A DNA stretch of 64,000 nt from Oegoconia quadripuncta (lineage: Eukaryota > Arthropoda > Insecta > Lepidoptera > Autostichidae). The notes under the pieces were generated by a model that saw only the letters and a program-made list of their open reading frames with translations, ran no database searches and was not told the origin of the DNA. The stretch lies in NCBI GenBank assembly GCA_949316235.1, contig OX438757.1, positions 16,865,505-16,929,504 of the forward strand. The letters are read 5' to 3'. The translations under genes were made by a program, and so were the position numbers. Below are positions 20,544 to 31,221 of the stretch, one piece after another; within the stretch, counting starts at the first letter, position 1; each line of letters begins with the position of its first letter.

Positions 20544-20628
20544 TAGGATTTTGTCATTAGCCGGCAGATTAGAGTTGTCAAAAGTGTGCTTAGGATTTTG
20601 TCATTAGCCAGCAGATTAGAGTTGTCAA
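20544..20628. repeat. Two-copy tandem repeat, 47-bp period
   Basis: 'TAGGATTTTGTCATTAGCC' followed by one variable base and 'GCAGATTAGAGTTGTCAA' occurs at 20544 and again at 20591. Only one substitution separates the two copies, indicating a recent local duplication. Confidence 0.9.
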
Positions 20629-20639
20629 TTTGCTTTTAA

Positions 20640-21650
20640 ATGAATCTATTTTTGTTAAGTACAATTGTTGTACCTTTCGAACGGCACACTTGACAGCACA
20701 ATTTGCACAATTTGTTATTGCAGTCAACACTGAAAATTTAGAAACTTGCCATATACACATAAATTGACTTGTGTGTATGCTATTACGAGTGTAGCCTTCA
20801 AAAGATCCTTTTCACCAAAAGGCATTGAGATGGTATTAGTAGTATTTATAGCCAGAACAAAGTAAACAGAGCCGGGGCTATCTTGTATTATTATAGTATT
20901 TTATCTTGTTAACCAAGGCCTCCTGTTCAGTTCAACGTACTAGACCCAACCAGTTCCTCTGGTTAACCACTATATATAAACACGCTTATTATAGCTGATG
21001 ATAAGCTAAATTCAACCCTATGTCGATTTGTTAATATTGAAAAGTAACGCACCAAAGGGTCATTTATTATTTAATAATTATTAATTTTTCTTGAACCTTG
21101 ATCTTGCAATTGGTGACTAAATATTTTTTTTATTCGATTGTGCCAGCACTGTGCGACTACACATGCGTTGCCAAGAGCATTTTGTACTACTTAGGAGTCA
21201 GAAGGCAAGCAATTTGAATATTAAATTAAAAGGCGTTTTCTAATGATACTTTTAAGCTAAGAATTTTTTTTTGACTATATAGTCAAAAATTTTCAGGAGT
21301 GTATACGTAATTTTTATTATTATTGTAACACTGTTTATTAGTCCCAAATAAATTACTAATTCTTTTCTAAAACAACAATAACAATTCAATCATAGGTAAA
21401 AAATTCCATCTAGCGCATCTCCTCGAGGCGGCATTGTGCCCAACAGGCAAGCGGCGTTCCCGCGCTGAATAGCGAGACTTATTCTCTGAGTGTATACTGT
21501 ATTAACTAAAGCAACTCTATTAACTGACCCAGTGGAATGAATGAATGAATTTCCGTATTTGAGCCGTCATTTCACTTGTCTGAATTTTGACATCATTTTA
21601 TTACCAGTGCTGTGGGGGTTTTAGCATATAAAAAGAAGAGAACCTACCTC
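20640..21650. other. Unassigned AT-rich DNA
   Basis: No gene or named repeat. A GC-richer patch at about 21410-21470 ('CTCGAGGCGGCATTGTGCCC') shows no coding frame. Confidence 0.45.
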
Positions 21651-21654
21651 TTCT

Positions 21655-21758
21655 CTCCAACCCGTATTGGGCCAGTATCGTGGACTATGGTCCATACTCC
21701 CTCATATACGAGGGAAGGCCTATATCCCTGCAGTGGGATGTTTACGGGCTGATAATGT
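21655..21758 (+). repeat. SINE D 3' fragment
   Basis: 'CCAACCCGTATTGGGCCAGT', 'CTCCCTCATATACGAGGGAA', 'ATATCCCTGCAGTGGGATGT', 'TTACGGGCTGATAATG'. The head is missing. Confidence 0.85.
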
Positions 21759-21765
21759 GTATATG

Positions 21766-21900
21766 TATTTCAAAAAGGTGAACCATGGTTGTTGTTTCAA
21801 GCAAACTTTTAATGCTTAGAACCCCCATAAGCACATATGCTCATACGCATTAAGATATCTCTGACTACCCTATTTGGGGCAACAGCCGTGACATTATGTA
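21766..21900 (+). repeat. Repeat H copy 4 (3' part)
   Basis: 'AAAAAGGTGAACCATGGTTG', 'AAGATATCTCTGACTACCCT' and 'ATTTGGGGCAACAGCCGTGA'. Directly follows the SINE D fragment. Confidence 0.6.
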
Positions 21901-22420
21901 TATATTATGTATATTAATGTAAAGTTAAATAACCTCTTCCATTTACAAACAGAATCCGGCGAATCTGCCGCCAAATCTCGAAGTTATCGGTGAAAATACA
22001 TAAAAAATACATACAATCGACTATAGAACTTCCTCCTTTTTTATTGGTCAGTTAAATAAGAAAAATATTTGCAAAAGTTAGAATTTCGAATTTTCTTCCA
22101 GTTCGATGGAATATACCCTCAGAAATAGTAAATAAACAATTGTTTTTCTTTTAAATGAGTGTAATTTTATATGACATCCTTTAGTATGGTTGACTATTTA
22201 TTAATATTACTTACATATATGTAGTTGATTGTACACTTCCAAAGCCATTTATATAACGTTTGGCGAGTCTTCACTTGCCTTGAGGTGCCTTATGCAGTTG
22301 ACAATTTTCCAATACCACTGCACTGTGGGGTTTTTACTCTTAGATCGAGCCTACAAATAAACTTGATCTCGACTAGTGTTGCCATGTAATAATATTCGAT
22401 TAAATATTTTTATTACTTAT

Positions 22421-22753
22421 CTGGGGGCCAATTGCGCTAAGTTTAAGGATTAAAAAAAAATCAATATCAAAAAATCAGAATATCAACACTAAACCATTAC
22501 CAAAAACATTACGTTAAGCACATTTCGTGTCGCGCTAATCTTTCAATGGAAATTAGTGTAGTATTTTTAATACTCGTGGTAAGCTCTAAACGTTTTGCGT
22601 TTGGTTTTACTTTGGTAACGTCAACGATTTTTAATCATTCAGAAAAAAATATGCGATACCATTTTTAGATTAGCTAAACTAAAGCTAAACCAAAACCAAA
22701 AACGTTCCGTTCCAACGGTAAAGCCTTTGTAAAAAAGCGCGATTGGTCCCCAG
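22421..22753. mobile_element. MITE S (CTGGGGnCCAATTGCGC ends)
   Basis: A 333-bp AT-rich element with ends CTGGGGGCCAATTGCGCT and the complement of CTGGGGACCAATCGCGCT. The interior has several AAACCAAAAC-type repeats and no ORF. A clean target duplication is not visible. Single copy in this window. Confidence 0.6.
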
Positions 22754-22754
22754 C

Positions 22755-23330
22755 ATTGTCGTAAATATGTGACGAGCCTGATCTTTAGCAGACGATCAAG
22801 AAATGTTAAGTATTTTTACATAACCCAGTGAATCAGTAGTGTAATTATTAGTCTAGGCATTCAACACTTCGCATTTAGTCATGCGAGGGATATTTATAAC
22901 TTCAACAACAACTTATTCATAAAAAAATACTATTCTTCCTTTAACGGCCACATAACACGGTGTCATGCTTATGTAAAACCGTTCTATAGGCATGTGTAGG
23001 CATTAAATAGGTAAGGTGTATATTAGGAGAGGTACCTTTACAATGCCTAGTCGAAATATGTATATAGTGACGAGTTTGCCGCGGAAAAAGTGATAAATAT
23101 CATAATAATTTGCGTAAACAACTATTTTGTAGAGGAACTATATTTAACTTTATATTTAGCTTTAAACTGTATTTAACATTAAAAATTTTCTAAAATAAAC
23201 TGATTCTAATCATTTATACACATAATCTGCAGTGGCTAAGGGTGGATATCTACAGAAAGAAAACACAAACTACGAAACAATAACAAACAATTCAAATAAA
23301 CAGTCAAATGCGAGCACGCATTCATGAACG
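22755..23330. other. Unassigned DNA
   Basis: Nothing recognised. Confidence 0.45.
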
Positions 23331-23333
23331 ACG

Positions 23334-23399
23334 CCTGTTGGTGTAGTGGTTATAAACTCTGCTGCTAAACCAAAAGGTCGCGGGTTCGAATCGACCTCA
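23334..23399 (+). repeat. SINE B/C-type tRNA head, isolated
   Basis: 'GTTGGTGTAGTGGTTATAAA', 'TAAACCAAAAGGTCGCGGG' and 'TTCGAATC' form the SINE B head up to the B-box-like motif. The sequence then switches directly to a reverse SINE A, so the SINE B body is missing. Confidence 0.8.
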
Positions 23400-23680
23400 A
23401 TCACACCTGATGTTAAGTGAAGATGAGGGCGAAGATGGAAGCGTACTGACCCGGAAACCCCAACACATTTGGGTGGTCTGGCTATCTTATCTCTGACAAG
23501 TGGGACACAACAATACTATTAACATTGCTGCTTGGCGGCAGATTTAGATAAGATGGTGGTAGCTAGCCAGGCGGCCATTTAAAATGCCCTACCACAAACC
23601 AAACCGAGTACCTGGGGATCGAACCCGCGACCTCCAAATCGTAAACACAACGTTGTTTACGTTAAACCACGGAGGCGGTA
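23397..23680 (-). repeat. SINE A, tail truncated at the junction with SINE B head
   Basis: Begins at 'GACCTCAATCACACCTGATG' without its usual T run or 'GCACGACGGG' and runs to the head 'CCACGGAGGCGG'. The missing tail, together with the missing SINE B body on the other side, points to a deletion or recombination joining the two. Confidence 0.88.
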
Positions 23681-23682
23681 AG

Positions 23683-23800
23683 AGTTCTATCGATTTTGAA
23701 GTGCAGGGGTTCGATTCGTCTTGATCCAGAGTATCATAGAATATATTTTATGGAAAAAAATCCTACATGGCTACAAATATACTGTCGGGTTTTTTCATCT
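23683..23800 (+). repeat. Repeat Q fragment 3
   Basis: 'GATTTTGAAGTGCAGGGGTT', 'AGAGTATCATAGAATATATT' and 'ATACTGTCGGGTTTTTTC'. The right terminus is intact, the left lost. Confidence 0.65.
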
Positions 23801-24086
23801 TTAAATTTAAATTGATATAGAAGTAAGTACTGCTTACGCGTATAAAGTTGCATTAGAAATGGTTGGGTTTTGGAATCGAGTCTGTATAGAATACTCTTGA
23901 GTACTAATATTACACGTAATGAAGCTGTTGTAAACATTTATTAATAATTGATAGGGCAAATAGGAACTGTGAACAGGAAGAGGAAGGTAACATTGAGTGT
24001 ATGACTGCATACGATGGAATAGTACTACAAAATATAAATACGTACACTATGTAGATATACCTAGGTATATCAAGTACTATATAATA

Positions 24087-24321
24087 CTAGCTTTCCTCCC
24101 GCGACTTCGTCCGCGTGGAAGATTTTATCAAAATACAAACAACAAACTTTCATGCCCTATTTTATCCCCTTGGGGGTAGAATTTATCAAAATCCTTTCTT
24201 AGCGGATGCCTACGTCATAACATCTACCTGCATGCCAAATTTCAGCCCGATCCGTCCAGTGGTTTGGGCTGGGCGTTGATAGATCACTATGTCAGTCACC
24301 TTTGAGTTATATATATTTAGA
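24087..24321 (-). mobile_element. Helitron-like non-autonomous element, complete
   Basis: In sense (reverse strand) it begins TCTAAATATATATAAC preceded by A. It ends 'GACGAAGTCGCGGGAGGAAA' then GCTAG followed by T. The terminal CGCGG/CCGCG-type hairpin, TC start, CTAG end and A|T insertion all fit Helitron rules. At 235 bp and without ORFs it must rely on a Rep/helicase encoded elsewhere. Confidence 0.75.
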
Positions 24322-24484
24322 TGTAGACATAGTTATAAAGTTTTCTCAAGATTCAGATCAAAACTTAATTTACACCCGACTGTCCTAGGAACGTAATAAT
24401 TTTTGATTTTGATGTAGATTTTTATGTTACCAAAACAAAATATGAAATATCTTTGCAGAAACACAAAGCACCATAGGTCCACAC

Positions 24485-24742
24485 TAAATAAATATCCTTG
24501 AATATACACAACGCCATCTAGTTCCACATTAAGCAACTATAGGCTTGTGTCGTGGTTACCAGATGGTTGATATACTACACAAATATATTTTTTTGTAAAT
24601 AAATACATAGATAAATATAAAACATCCATAATTCAGGAAGACATGGCTGTATTCATCATACAAACATATGCCCCTAGCGGGATTTGAACCCGCAACCTTT
24701 TGGTATAGCAGTCAGAGTTTCTAACCACTACACCAAATATGA
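24485..24742 (-). repeat. SINE B, full length
   Basis: Reverse copy: (A)TAAATA tail, 'GCCATCTAGTTCCACATTAA', 'TACCAGATGGTTGATATACT', 'CATACAAACATATGCCCCTA', then the head with B-box-like 'GGGTTCAAATCCC' in sense. The 64-codon frame across it is spurious. Confidence 0.9.
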
Positions 24743-24912
24743 TTTTGGGTTTTTTGTTATTAAAGACTTTTTTATTAATATTCTTTATTTCGATTTTGTT
24801 TAAAAATACTGCTCGACACGCATCCATTTTTTTATAATTATGCTAGGACTACTATAGTAACATAATAAAACCAATACTCCTATCAAATTAGAGTATTTAA
24901 TTAAGAAATATA

Positions 24913-25125
24913 TGTTTTTTTTTATATGATTAACTGGATACGCGTTTGACCACAATCTCACCTGATGCAAAGTGGAGATGAATCGCTATCTCAGTAGATG
25001 CCTATTCACCCTGCTCTTGAAGAAATGTTGTACGATTCAGGAAAGACTGACGCCGGAAGGGAGTTCCATGCCTTGGCTGTTCGTATTATGAATGAATAGA
25101 CGAACCGCTTTGTGCGAATTTTACA
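24913..25125 (-). pseudogene. LINE G 3' end, copy 2
   Basis: T run and 'GATTAACTGGATACGCG' at the 3' terminus, then 'GACCACAATCTCACCTGATG' and 'GACTGACGCCGGAAGGGAGT', the reverse of codons for LPASVFP. An internal deletion near 24985 and an upstream break leave only part of the C-terminus. The tail sequence is the best match to the SINE A tail. Confidence 0.8.
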
Positions 25126-25328
25126 ATCAATACTTATTTGTCAAAAAAAAGAAAATAAGTCATGAGTGTTATAAATTAATTTAAAGCCTTTTCGGAGCGC
25201 ATCTGAAATAGTCGTTCCCGGTTGCTTTCATTTGAAGGGAGTTGTTAAACCAAGTTGGTGGCCTACAGCGGCTTAAAAACCCTAATAGGCAGGCGGCTAC
25301 TATTCTGGAATACACGAAGCTACTCTAG

Positions 25329-25667
25329 GGCCCTTATTAATAAACCATTCTGAAGATTGTGAGCAGTCTTGTAATCGGTCTTACGTAAACGTGTTGATTA
25401 AAAAACCTAACTTGAGACCTGAAAAACACGTGCATACTCAAGCAGTAATCACTCGAGAGGCACGCCGAGTTTCGCATATTAATAAGCGAAACTCAAGACT
25501 ATCATTCATTCGCCGCTGAGGTGGATACTTGAGAAGACATCTCAGCTGAGTAGACCTCAAGATTGGTTTAATTAGCACGGAGCTTGAGATAGCGTCAACT
25601 TCTTAAGACACATCTCGGTTGATACAGCCTCAAGACTTGTATTGAGATTGGTTTATTAAAACGGGCC
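25329..25667. mobile_element. MITE K copy 2
   Basis: Ends GGCCCTTATTAATAAACC and GGTTTATTAAAACGGGCC, flanked by TAG on both sides (25326-25328, 25668-25670). Length and internal order match copy 1 at 660-995, including 'CATTCATTCGCCGCTGAGG'. Interior rich in CTCAAG/CTTGAG motifs. Confidence 0.88.
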
Positions 25668-25674
25668 TAGGTCC

Positions 25675-26575
25675 GCGGGGTAGATTATGGACAATATACT
25701 CTGTGCAAGGAGGCAGGTGTAATGCTGGCGATAATGAAACAGCCTGACGCGCTGATGGGAGAGGGAGCGGTTTGTAAACGCTTCATTGTACTTCATAAAA
25801 TTGTCAAAATTACTATAACTACCTAACATCTTTCTGGCTGTTGATATAATGGTGATACCCATAAGCCATGATTTGTTTGAGATTATTAGGTGTTTTAGTA
25901 AATAGACAACTAGAAGACGCGGCCAACGCAGAGCATACTCGTATTTATTATATCTCGACGCGAGCCCGTGCGTCATCCAACAAAGAATCACTTCGCTGTA
26001 GGATATCAATTTTATATTATGTCTGTTATTAGTAGGTTATTTGAATTTTAATTTGTTTATTACATTCAAGGGCCTTGAGGATCCCTATATTATGTTTTAA
26101 GGACAGTGAACTTATCTACTTGAAAAAATCAAAAAGATTAAGTTGATTTCTGAGTCACGAATATGATTTAGCATTGAAGACAGCTGTCAATTAGTGTTTA
26201 AATAATGTTTTAAATTACATAAGAATGGATTGAGTGGCTCAATCAATTTTATAAACATTCGAGTTAGGTGTGTCTGCAGACAATGTTATTGAAATCGTTT
26301 ACGACGTGTGACGGGGCGTCATGCTGTTGATATTATGGCTTACCATTTAAAAGTCTCTTTCCAAACTCCATTTAATGACGTCATGTTGTTATAAGTATAA
26401 TAAACATAACTCCACGAAGTCAGTTTGTCCGTTTGTTTATATCAAATCTTATTCAACTATCAACTGTTAAGTTCTCTACTTGTTCTGACGTTACCACGAA
26501 TACTTATTTCGTAATATTCGAAGGAAGAAAAAGATGTACCACACCCATAGAGTTTGTAGTTCGTAGATGGAATAT
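25675..26575. other. Unassigned DNA with a 117-codon open frame
   Basis: The reverse-strand frame 25656-26009 is open for 117 codons, but its end runs into MITE K and its composition (SNFDNFMKYNEAFTNRSLSH) matches nothing I recognise. A chance frame is the simpler reading, though a transposon relic cannot be excluded. Confidence 0.35.
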
Positions 26576-26576
26576 A

Positions 26577-26853
26577 TAAATAAATAAATAATAAATATCC
26601 TTGGACGTACTCACAACGCCATCTAGTTCCACATTAAGCAACTATATGCTTGTGTTGTGGATACCAGATGGTTGATACACTACATAAATACATATTTTTT
26701 TTTGTAAATAAATACTTATTATAAATGAAAACATCCATAACTCGGGTACACATGTCCGTATTCATCATACAAACATATGCCCCTAGCGGGATTCGAACCC
26801 GCGACCTGTTGGCATAGTGGTCAGAGTTTCTAACCACTACACCAAACAGGTCG
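26577..26853 (-). repeat. SINE B, full length
   Basis: Reverse copy with (AATA)n tail; 'CAACGCCATCTAGTTCCACA'; head in sense 'GACCTGTTTGGTGTAGTGGT', 'TAGAAACTCTGACCACTATG', 'GCGGGTTCGAATCCCGCTAG'. One of the best preserved heads; the A and B boxes are intact. Confidence 0.92.
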
Positions 26854-26915
26854 TATATCGAAACAGTCGAATATACATACATATATAACTTCACTACTAT
26901 TAAAAGTTCAAAAAA

Positions 26916-26992
26916 CAGCATCCACGGTTCACCTTAAGAAATATACAGACATGCCCACAATGAGCCCATCGCCGTTAAAACGTGCAAGTATA
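26916..26992 (-). repeat. Repeat H fragment
   Basis: 'CATCCACGGTTCACCTTAAG', 'AAATATACAGACATGCC' and 'GAGCCCATCGCCGTTAAAAC' are the reverse of the H middle. Confidence 0.65.
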
Positions 26993-26999
26993 TTGATGC

Positions 27000-27480
27000 T
27001 TTTTTTATTTTGGATACGCGTTCAATGTTAATCTCACCTGATGGCGAAGTGACTTTGTGGTCGAAGATGGGGTTCGCGATCCCAGTAAATGCCTATTCCC
27101 TCTGCTTTTGAAGATCCTAAGGTTGTAGGATTTAGGAAAGACTGACGTCGGAAGGGAGTTCCATGCCTTGGTTTTTCGCATTATGAATGACGAATCGAAA
27201 TTCTTAGTGCGAATGTTCGGTATGTTGACTACCCTCCCATCCTTCTGTAATCCCTCCCCACGCATAGTAGCCTGTGGATGGAAAGGCGACGGTGGAATAA
27301 GATTATGTAATTCCAACGTACATTCGCCGAAATGCATCCTGTAAAAGAGTGAGAGACAGGCGACTTTAAGACGGTGTTCGAGGATCTACCTATGAGTCTT
27401 AAGGCACGTCGTACCCCGGAATCGAGTGTAGCCAGTTGGGATTTGGCTGGAAAGTCTCTTAGTCGTCTTTTACGTGCCGA
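27000..27480 (-). pseudogene. LINE G ORF2 C-terminus, copy 3 (frameshifted)
   Basis: Reverse strand. Upstream frame: SARKRRLRDFPAKSQLATLD and RALRLIGRSSNTVLKSPVSH. A frameshift near 27340 leads to MHFGECTLELHNLIPPSPFH, NIPNIRTKNFDSSFIMRKTK and AWNSLPTSVFPKSYNLRIF. The Trp lost in copy 1 is kept here. Longest LINE G piece in the window; 5'-truncated, and the frameshift makes it non-functional. Confidence 0.85.
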
Positions 27481-27969
27481 AACCACTCACCAACAAAAAA
27501 AAATATCGGTCGCTAAAAAATTAGAAGGTGAATGAAATGTATGATCCTGAAAATGAATGAAAACTTGAGTTATGATGCTACATGATAAGACATTGGCTCC
27601 CGGCCAGTCCACTCAGGGTCTCACAATAAACAAAGTTGATATTCATGCGCAGACGCCGCTGACAACTTTACTCGTTGGCCAGACGATTTGATGGGTCACG
27701 AGAAAAGACGTGCCAAGTGCGAATCACGCTTTCTTGATGATTTACTTTGTTCTACAGATCAATTCTCTTTGTCAAAATAATGGAGTGTTTATTTTTCTGT
27801 TTTATTTACAGACTAGGAATCCCCCGTGACTTCCCCTACGTGTTAATTTAACGCCTATCGGTTTTAATAAGCGCTTATCCAACCCCACTTTAAAATTTTG
27901 ATGCGAGCGATAGAAAATCGAAATGGATACTTATTTGTGACATTTGATTGCGTTTAATTACAAGATATT

Positions 27970-28182
27970 TGAAAATGAACAAACGCCCGATTGGTGTAGT
28001 GAATGGTTGCGGGTTCGAATCCTTAAATGTTTGTGTGATGAATACGAACATTTATTCCCGAGTCATGGATGTTTATATAAATATTTATGTATGTTTATCC
28101 GTTCCATTAGTATCCATAGTACAAGTTTGCTTGCTTTGAGACTAGATGATTGGTGTGAGTGTAGGAAATATAAAAAAAAATG
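27970..28182 (+). repeat. SINE C with deleted anticodon region
   Basis: Head 'CCCGATTGGTGTAGTGAATG' joins straight to 'GTTGCGGGTTCGAATCC', about 30 bp shorter than other copies. The body 'TTATTCCCGAGTCATGGATG' and tail 'ATGATTGGTGTGAGTG' plus A run are normal. Confidence 0.88.
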
Positions 28183-28401
28183 TAACTTAAACTTTCAAAG
28201 AAAGTATACGAGTATCTTAGAATTGACGAATGTCATTTCTTAGTCTTTCTAAAGGGTAGACACGTGTGTTCATTTACAATTATCATTATATTTTATTTAA
28301 TAATGATTTACATAATAATGATTGAATGTAAGAAAATATTACATGTTTTTTGGAACACTTTTTGCGTTCTCGTTTATAATTCAATTTCTATTTTGTAAAA
28401 G

Positions 28402-28470
28402 CCAGACGATTTTACCGTTCGACAAAAACCGTTGACATTAGCAGTAAAAAACGAAAATTACGTCGTCTGG
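28402..28470. repeat. Short inverted repeat, CCAGACGA ends
   Basis: CCAGACGATTTT at 28402 faces its complement (AATTACGTCGTCTGG) ending at 28470. A direct copy of CCAGACGATTT lies at about 27672, so this may be one end of an unrecognised element. Confidence 0.4.
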
Positions 28471-28684
28471 TCTGAATGAACTTTATACCTATAAGTACGA
28501 TGTATTTTTGTACCGAATTGACTAAGACCTGCGGAGCGGCGCGCGCGCAGGTTCGTCCAGTAGTTGACCAATAATTCTGATTCTAAAAAACCTTACGTTA
28601 TACAGAATGTGAATTTAATATTTTTACTAAGTGATAATAGATACATATATGATACAAATACTTTTAATAACAATACTGCACAAG

Positions 28685-28770
28685 TGATAAGGTCGCCAAA
28701 TTGTACATTCTATTCTTACTACTTTTCTGAAACTGTATTTTCTTTTCTGTTGTGCAATAAAGTGTATTTG
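28685..28770 (+). repeat. LINE 3' UTR end, (ATTGT)n-tailed family
   Basis: 'CGCCAAATTGTACATTCTAT', 'TTCTGAAACTGTATTTTC', 'GTTGTGCAATAAAGTGTATT'. The ATTGT tail continues at 29021-29040 after an inserted SINE A. The same 3' UTR in reverse is at 43677-43900. Confidence 0.85.
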
Positions 28771-29020
28771 TGGTTGGTGGTAGGGCATTTTAAATGTCCG
28801 CCTGGCTAGCTACCACCATCTTATCTCAATCTGCCGCCAAGCAGCAATGTTAATGACATTGTTGTGTTCCGGTTGTCAGAGATAAGATAGCCAGTCCCCC
28901 AAATGTATTGGGGTTTCCGGGTCAGTACGCTTCCACCTTTGACCTCATCTTCACTTAACATCAGGTGTGATTGAGGTCAAGTACGAAGGCGTCGTGCATA
29001 AAAAAAAAAAAAAAAAAAAA
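28771..29020 (+). repeat. SINE A inserted in a LINE tail, 5' truncated
   Basis: Begins 'TGGTTGGTGGTAGGGCATTT' (head missing), ends 'GTCGTGCATAAAA' with about 20 A. TGTATTTG precedes it and TGTATTG follows, consistent with a target duplication within the LINE's ATTGT tail. Confidence 0.92.
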
Positions 29021-29297
29021 TGTATTGTATTGTATTGTACTGCAACTTCTCAATAATATACACAGATACACGCGTATAGAAATAAATACCCTGATTGAAT
29101 ACCAATTATTGAGAAAGATAGTCTTTTAACCTCATATTGTCCAGTAAAATACGTAATTTTTGTAGTGTATTTTTTTTTAATAATAAAGTTCCTGTATTTT
29201 TCTAGATTAGCACCCATCGGGGATAGATTAAAAATGTTTTTTAATCATTATGTAGCTTGCTTTAGTTAGTTATAAAACCTACAACACTATTACATTA

Positions 29298-29516
29298 AAA
29301 TTACCACTGTGAATTTCACTGCGCTGTAGAAGATCCTAAGATCTCCTAAAACAATTTTTTTTTAAATTAATCAATGACTCAATAAAATATTCTAAAAATA
29401 TTTTATTGAGTCGTGATTTTTATATATATTAAAAAGTTATTGTTCGTTTTTTTTGAACTTAGTTACAGGGGCTCTAAGGATATTCTCCGATGCATTGAAA
29501 TTCACAGTGGTAATTT
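29298..29516. mobile_element. Small MITE with perfect 21-bp ends
   Basis: AAATTACCACTGTGAATTTC plus A at the left faces its exact complement at 29496-29516; length 219 bp. TTAA lies at both margins, offset by one base, which would suit a piggyBac-type target but is not conclusive. The centre holds a separate perfect hairpin with 16-bp arms (29376-29391 with 29397-29412). Confidence 0.7.
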
Positions 29517-29519
29517 AAT

Positions 29520-30080
29520 CTAGTAGTCTATGTGTTGACGCAGCTGCCATCTATCGAAATGAGTTGGAAACTCCACCGCTCGACCCCAGGTCAAAAAGCA
29601 GATTTGATTGATTATGCAACTGGTGGGCATTCATTCATTCATTTTTTTTTAAAGTATTCTTTACTGCACCAAAATATTACATACCAATTTTCCGCCCGCA
29701 GCTTCGCTTTCGTGGAATAACTTTATCGCGGTAATTTATTAATAAAGTTAATGCGTTAACTTCACGTCACACACGAGACCCACCAGATGACGCTTCATCA
29801 AAGTATAATAAAATCCACTGCACAAGCAAACGAAGACCTCTTTTTTTCCTTCTTTCCTTTTTTGACTGTCCTATCGTTCACCACTCACTCTTGCCGCTTT
29901 GTCTTCAAACTTGTAAATTTATGTAATTTATTTGTAATTTAAGTCGAAATATAATTAATTTGTTAAATATAAAAATAAAACAATTCATTTCATAATCCCT
30001 TTTAAATTCCTACCTAAAAGCTCTTCAAGCTAAACTATTATTCAAAATTCAAATAAATTCAGGCACTTCGTGCCCCAACA
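29520..30080. other. Unassigned DNA
   Basis: Contains a CATTCATTCATTC run near 29630. Nothing else recognised. Confidence 0.4.
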
Positions 30081-30084
30081 CTAT

Positions 30085-30225
30085 GTTTTATTACTAAATA
30101 CCTATAACTATATCTAAAGCAAGCTACTAAATAAAAGTTAGAATTTTTATTCTATGACTGACAGTAGGTAGGTACTCTGTCCATGTGCAAAAAATCACGG
30201 CCTTTAAGATTATAGGAAGTTAACC
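30085..30225 (+). repeat. Repeat T copy 1
   Basis: 'AAATACCTATAACTATATCT', 'AAAGCAAGCTACTAAATAAA', 'TTTTTATTCTATGACTGACA', 'ACGGCCTTTAAGATTATAGG'. Related copies at 44688-44820 and 63345-63470. No ends or function identified. Confidence 0.65.
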
Positions 30226-30229
30226 GTTT

Positions 30230-31215
30230 ATGCCTACTGGACTAATAAGCTTCTTTAAAAAACTGTTTATTACAAACGGGTGTTTAAATTATATCAAAGT
30301 TTACATCAATAAGTCATTGTAACGATTGTATACTTTAAAGAAATTGTAAGTATATACGATACTACATTACAACCGGTCACCTCCAGCTCTGTCACGTACA
30401 CCCATAACTCCGTCTCCGCTTTTTGGCATCGGCCGCGGAAGGCCCAGACGGGGGAGACCATTATTTCCGATTCACATAAACCCGTCGACTTTATATTAGT
30501 CACTATTCGTAACAGCTATAAATTGGCCCCCGGCCTTTTATCTCCGATAATAATGACAATACATATAAATCAGGCGGCTTTTAAAAATGTACAAATACGA
30601 TTGGCGTAAGGCGTAAGACACAGACGCGGTCATCGGTGATATAGGGGTAAAACAAACAAGCTCTTTGCTACCACTATGTTTATCAATTGAAGTTGCATGG
30701 AGAAAACACAAGTGGCATATACTAAATAAGATATACATTTAAGTTGATAATTGTGATAAAAATTAGTAAATAGCGGTGGTAAGCTTTTGCAACTCACCTA
30801 ATTTTTTCGCCAAACAATTGACGTTTGTATCCGTGTTTCAGTGTGAACGATAATAGATGTCAAATTAAAAGCTTATGCATTCCTTTCTTATTTCTGTAAT
30901 AGAGAGCGACTGTGTTGACCTGTTGGAAGGTTACAGGTGTCATGAGCCTTAGTAAAAAAAATGTATAAAATTAACTAATATCTACATATATTCAGTATTT
31001 ATATCCGAACACAAAACGTCGATATAGTTTTTATGTATGTATACGTGCCTGCTCTTTTCTTGTTCATAAGTAAGTCACATAATTTTACAACAACTTTTAT
31101 ACTAATATTAATTAAATAAGTCCAAACATGCACCCTAATTTTAATAAAAAGCTACGACTGTGAACGGAAAATAGTATTATTGTTTATTTCTGAATTTTTC
31201 AAATTTTTTGAAAAT
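30230..31215. other. Unassigned DNA
   Basis: No repeat or coding signal recognised; two 65-66-codon reverse frames here look fortuitous. Confidence 0.45.
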
Positions 31216-31221
31216 TTTGAC

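Noticed and set aside
25656..26009. 117-codon reverse frame as a gene
   Set aside because: Its end lies in MITE K, there is no recognisable domain, and codon content looks random. Kept only as a note under the unassigned region.
26790..26850. tRNA-like sequence with good A and B boxes, possibly a tRNA gene
   Set aside because: It is the head of SINE B; acceptor-stem complementarity and the 3' terminus are absent, and the SINE body continues from it. The same applies to the heads in SINEs A, C and D.
28528..28553. Hairpin 'ACCTGCG...CGCAGGT' as a terminator or riboswitch
   Set aside because: A short GC palindrome in eukaryotic DNA without a transcript context; not interpretable.
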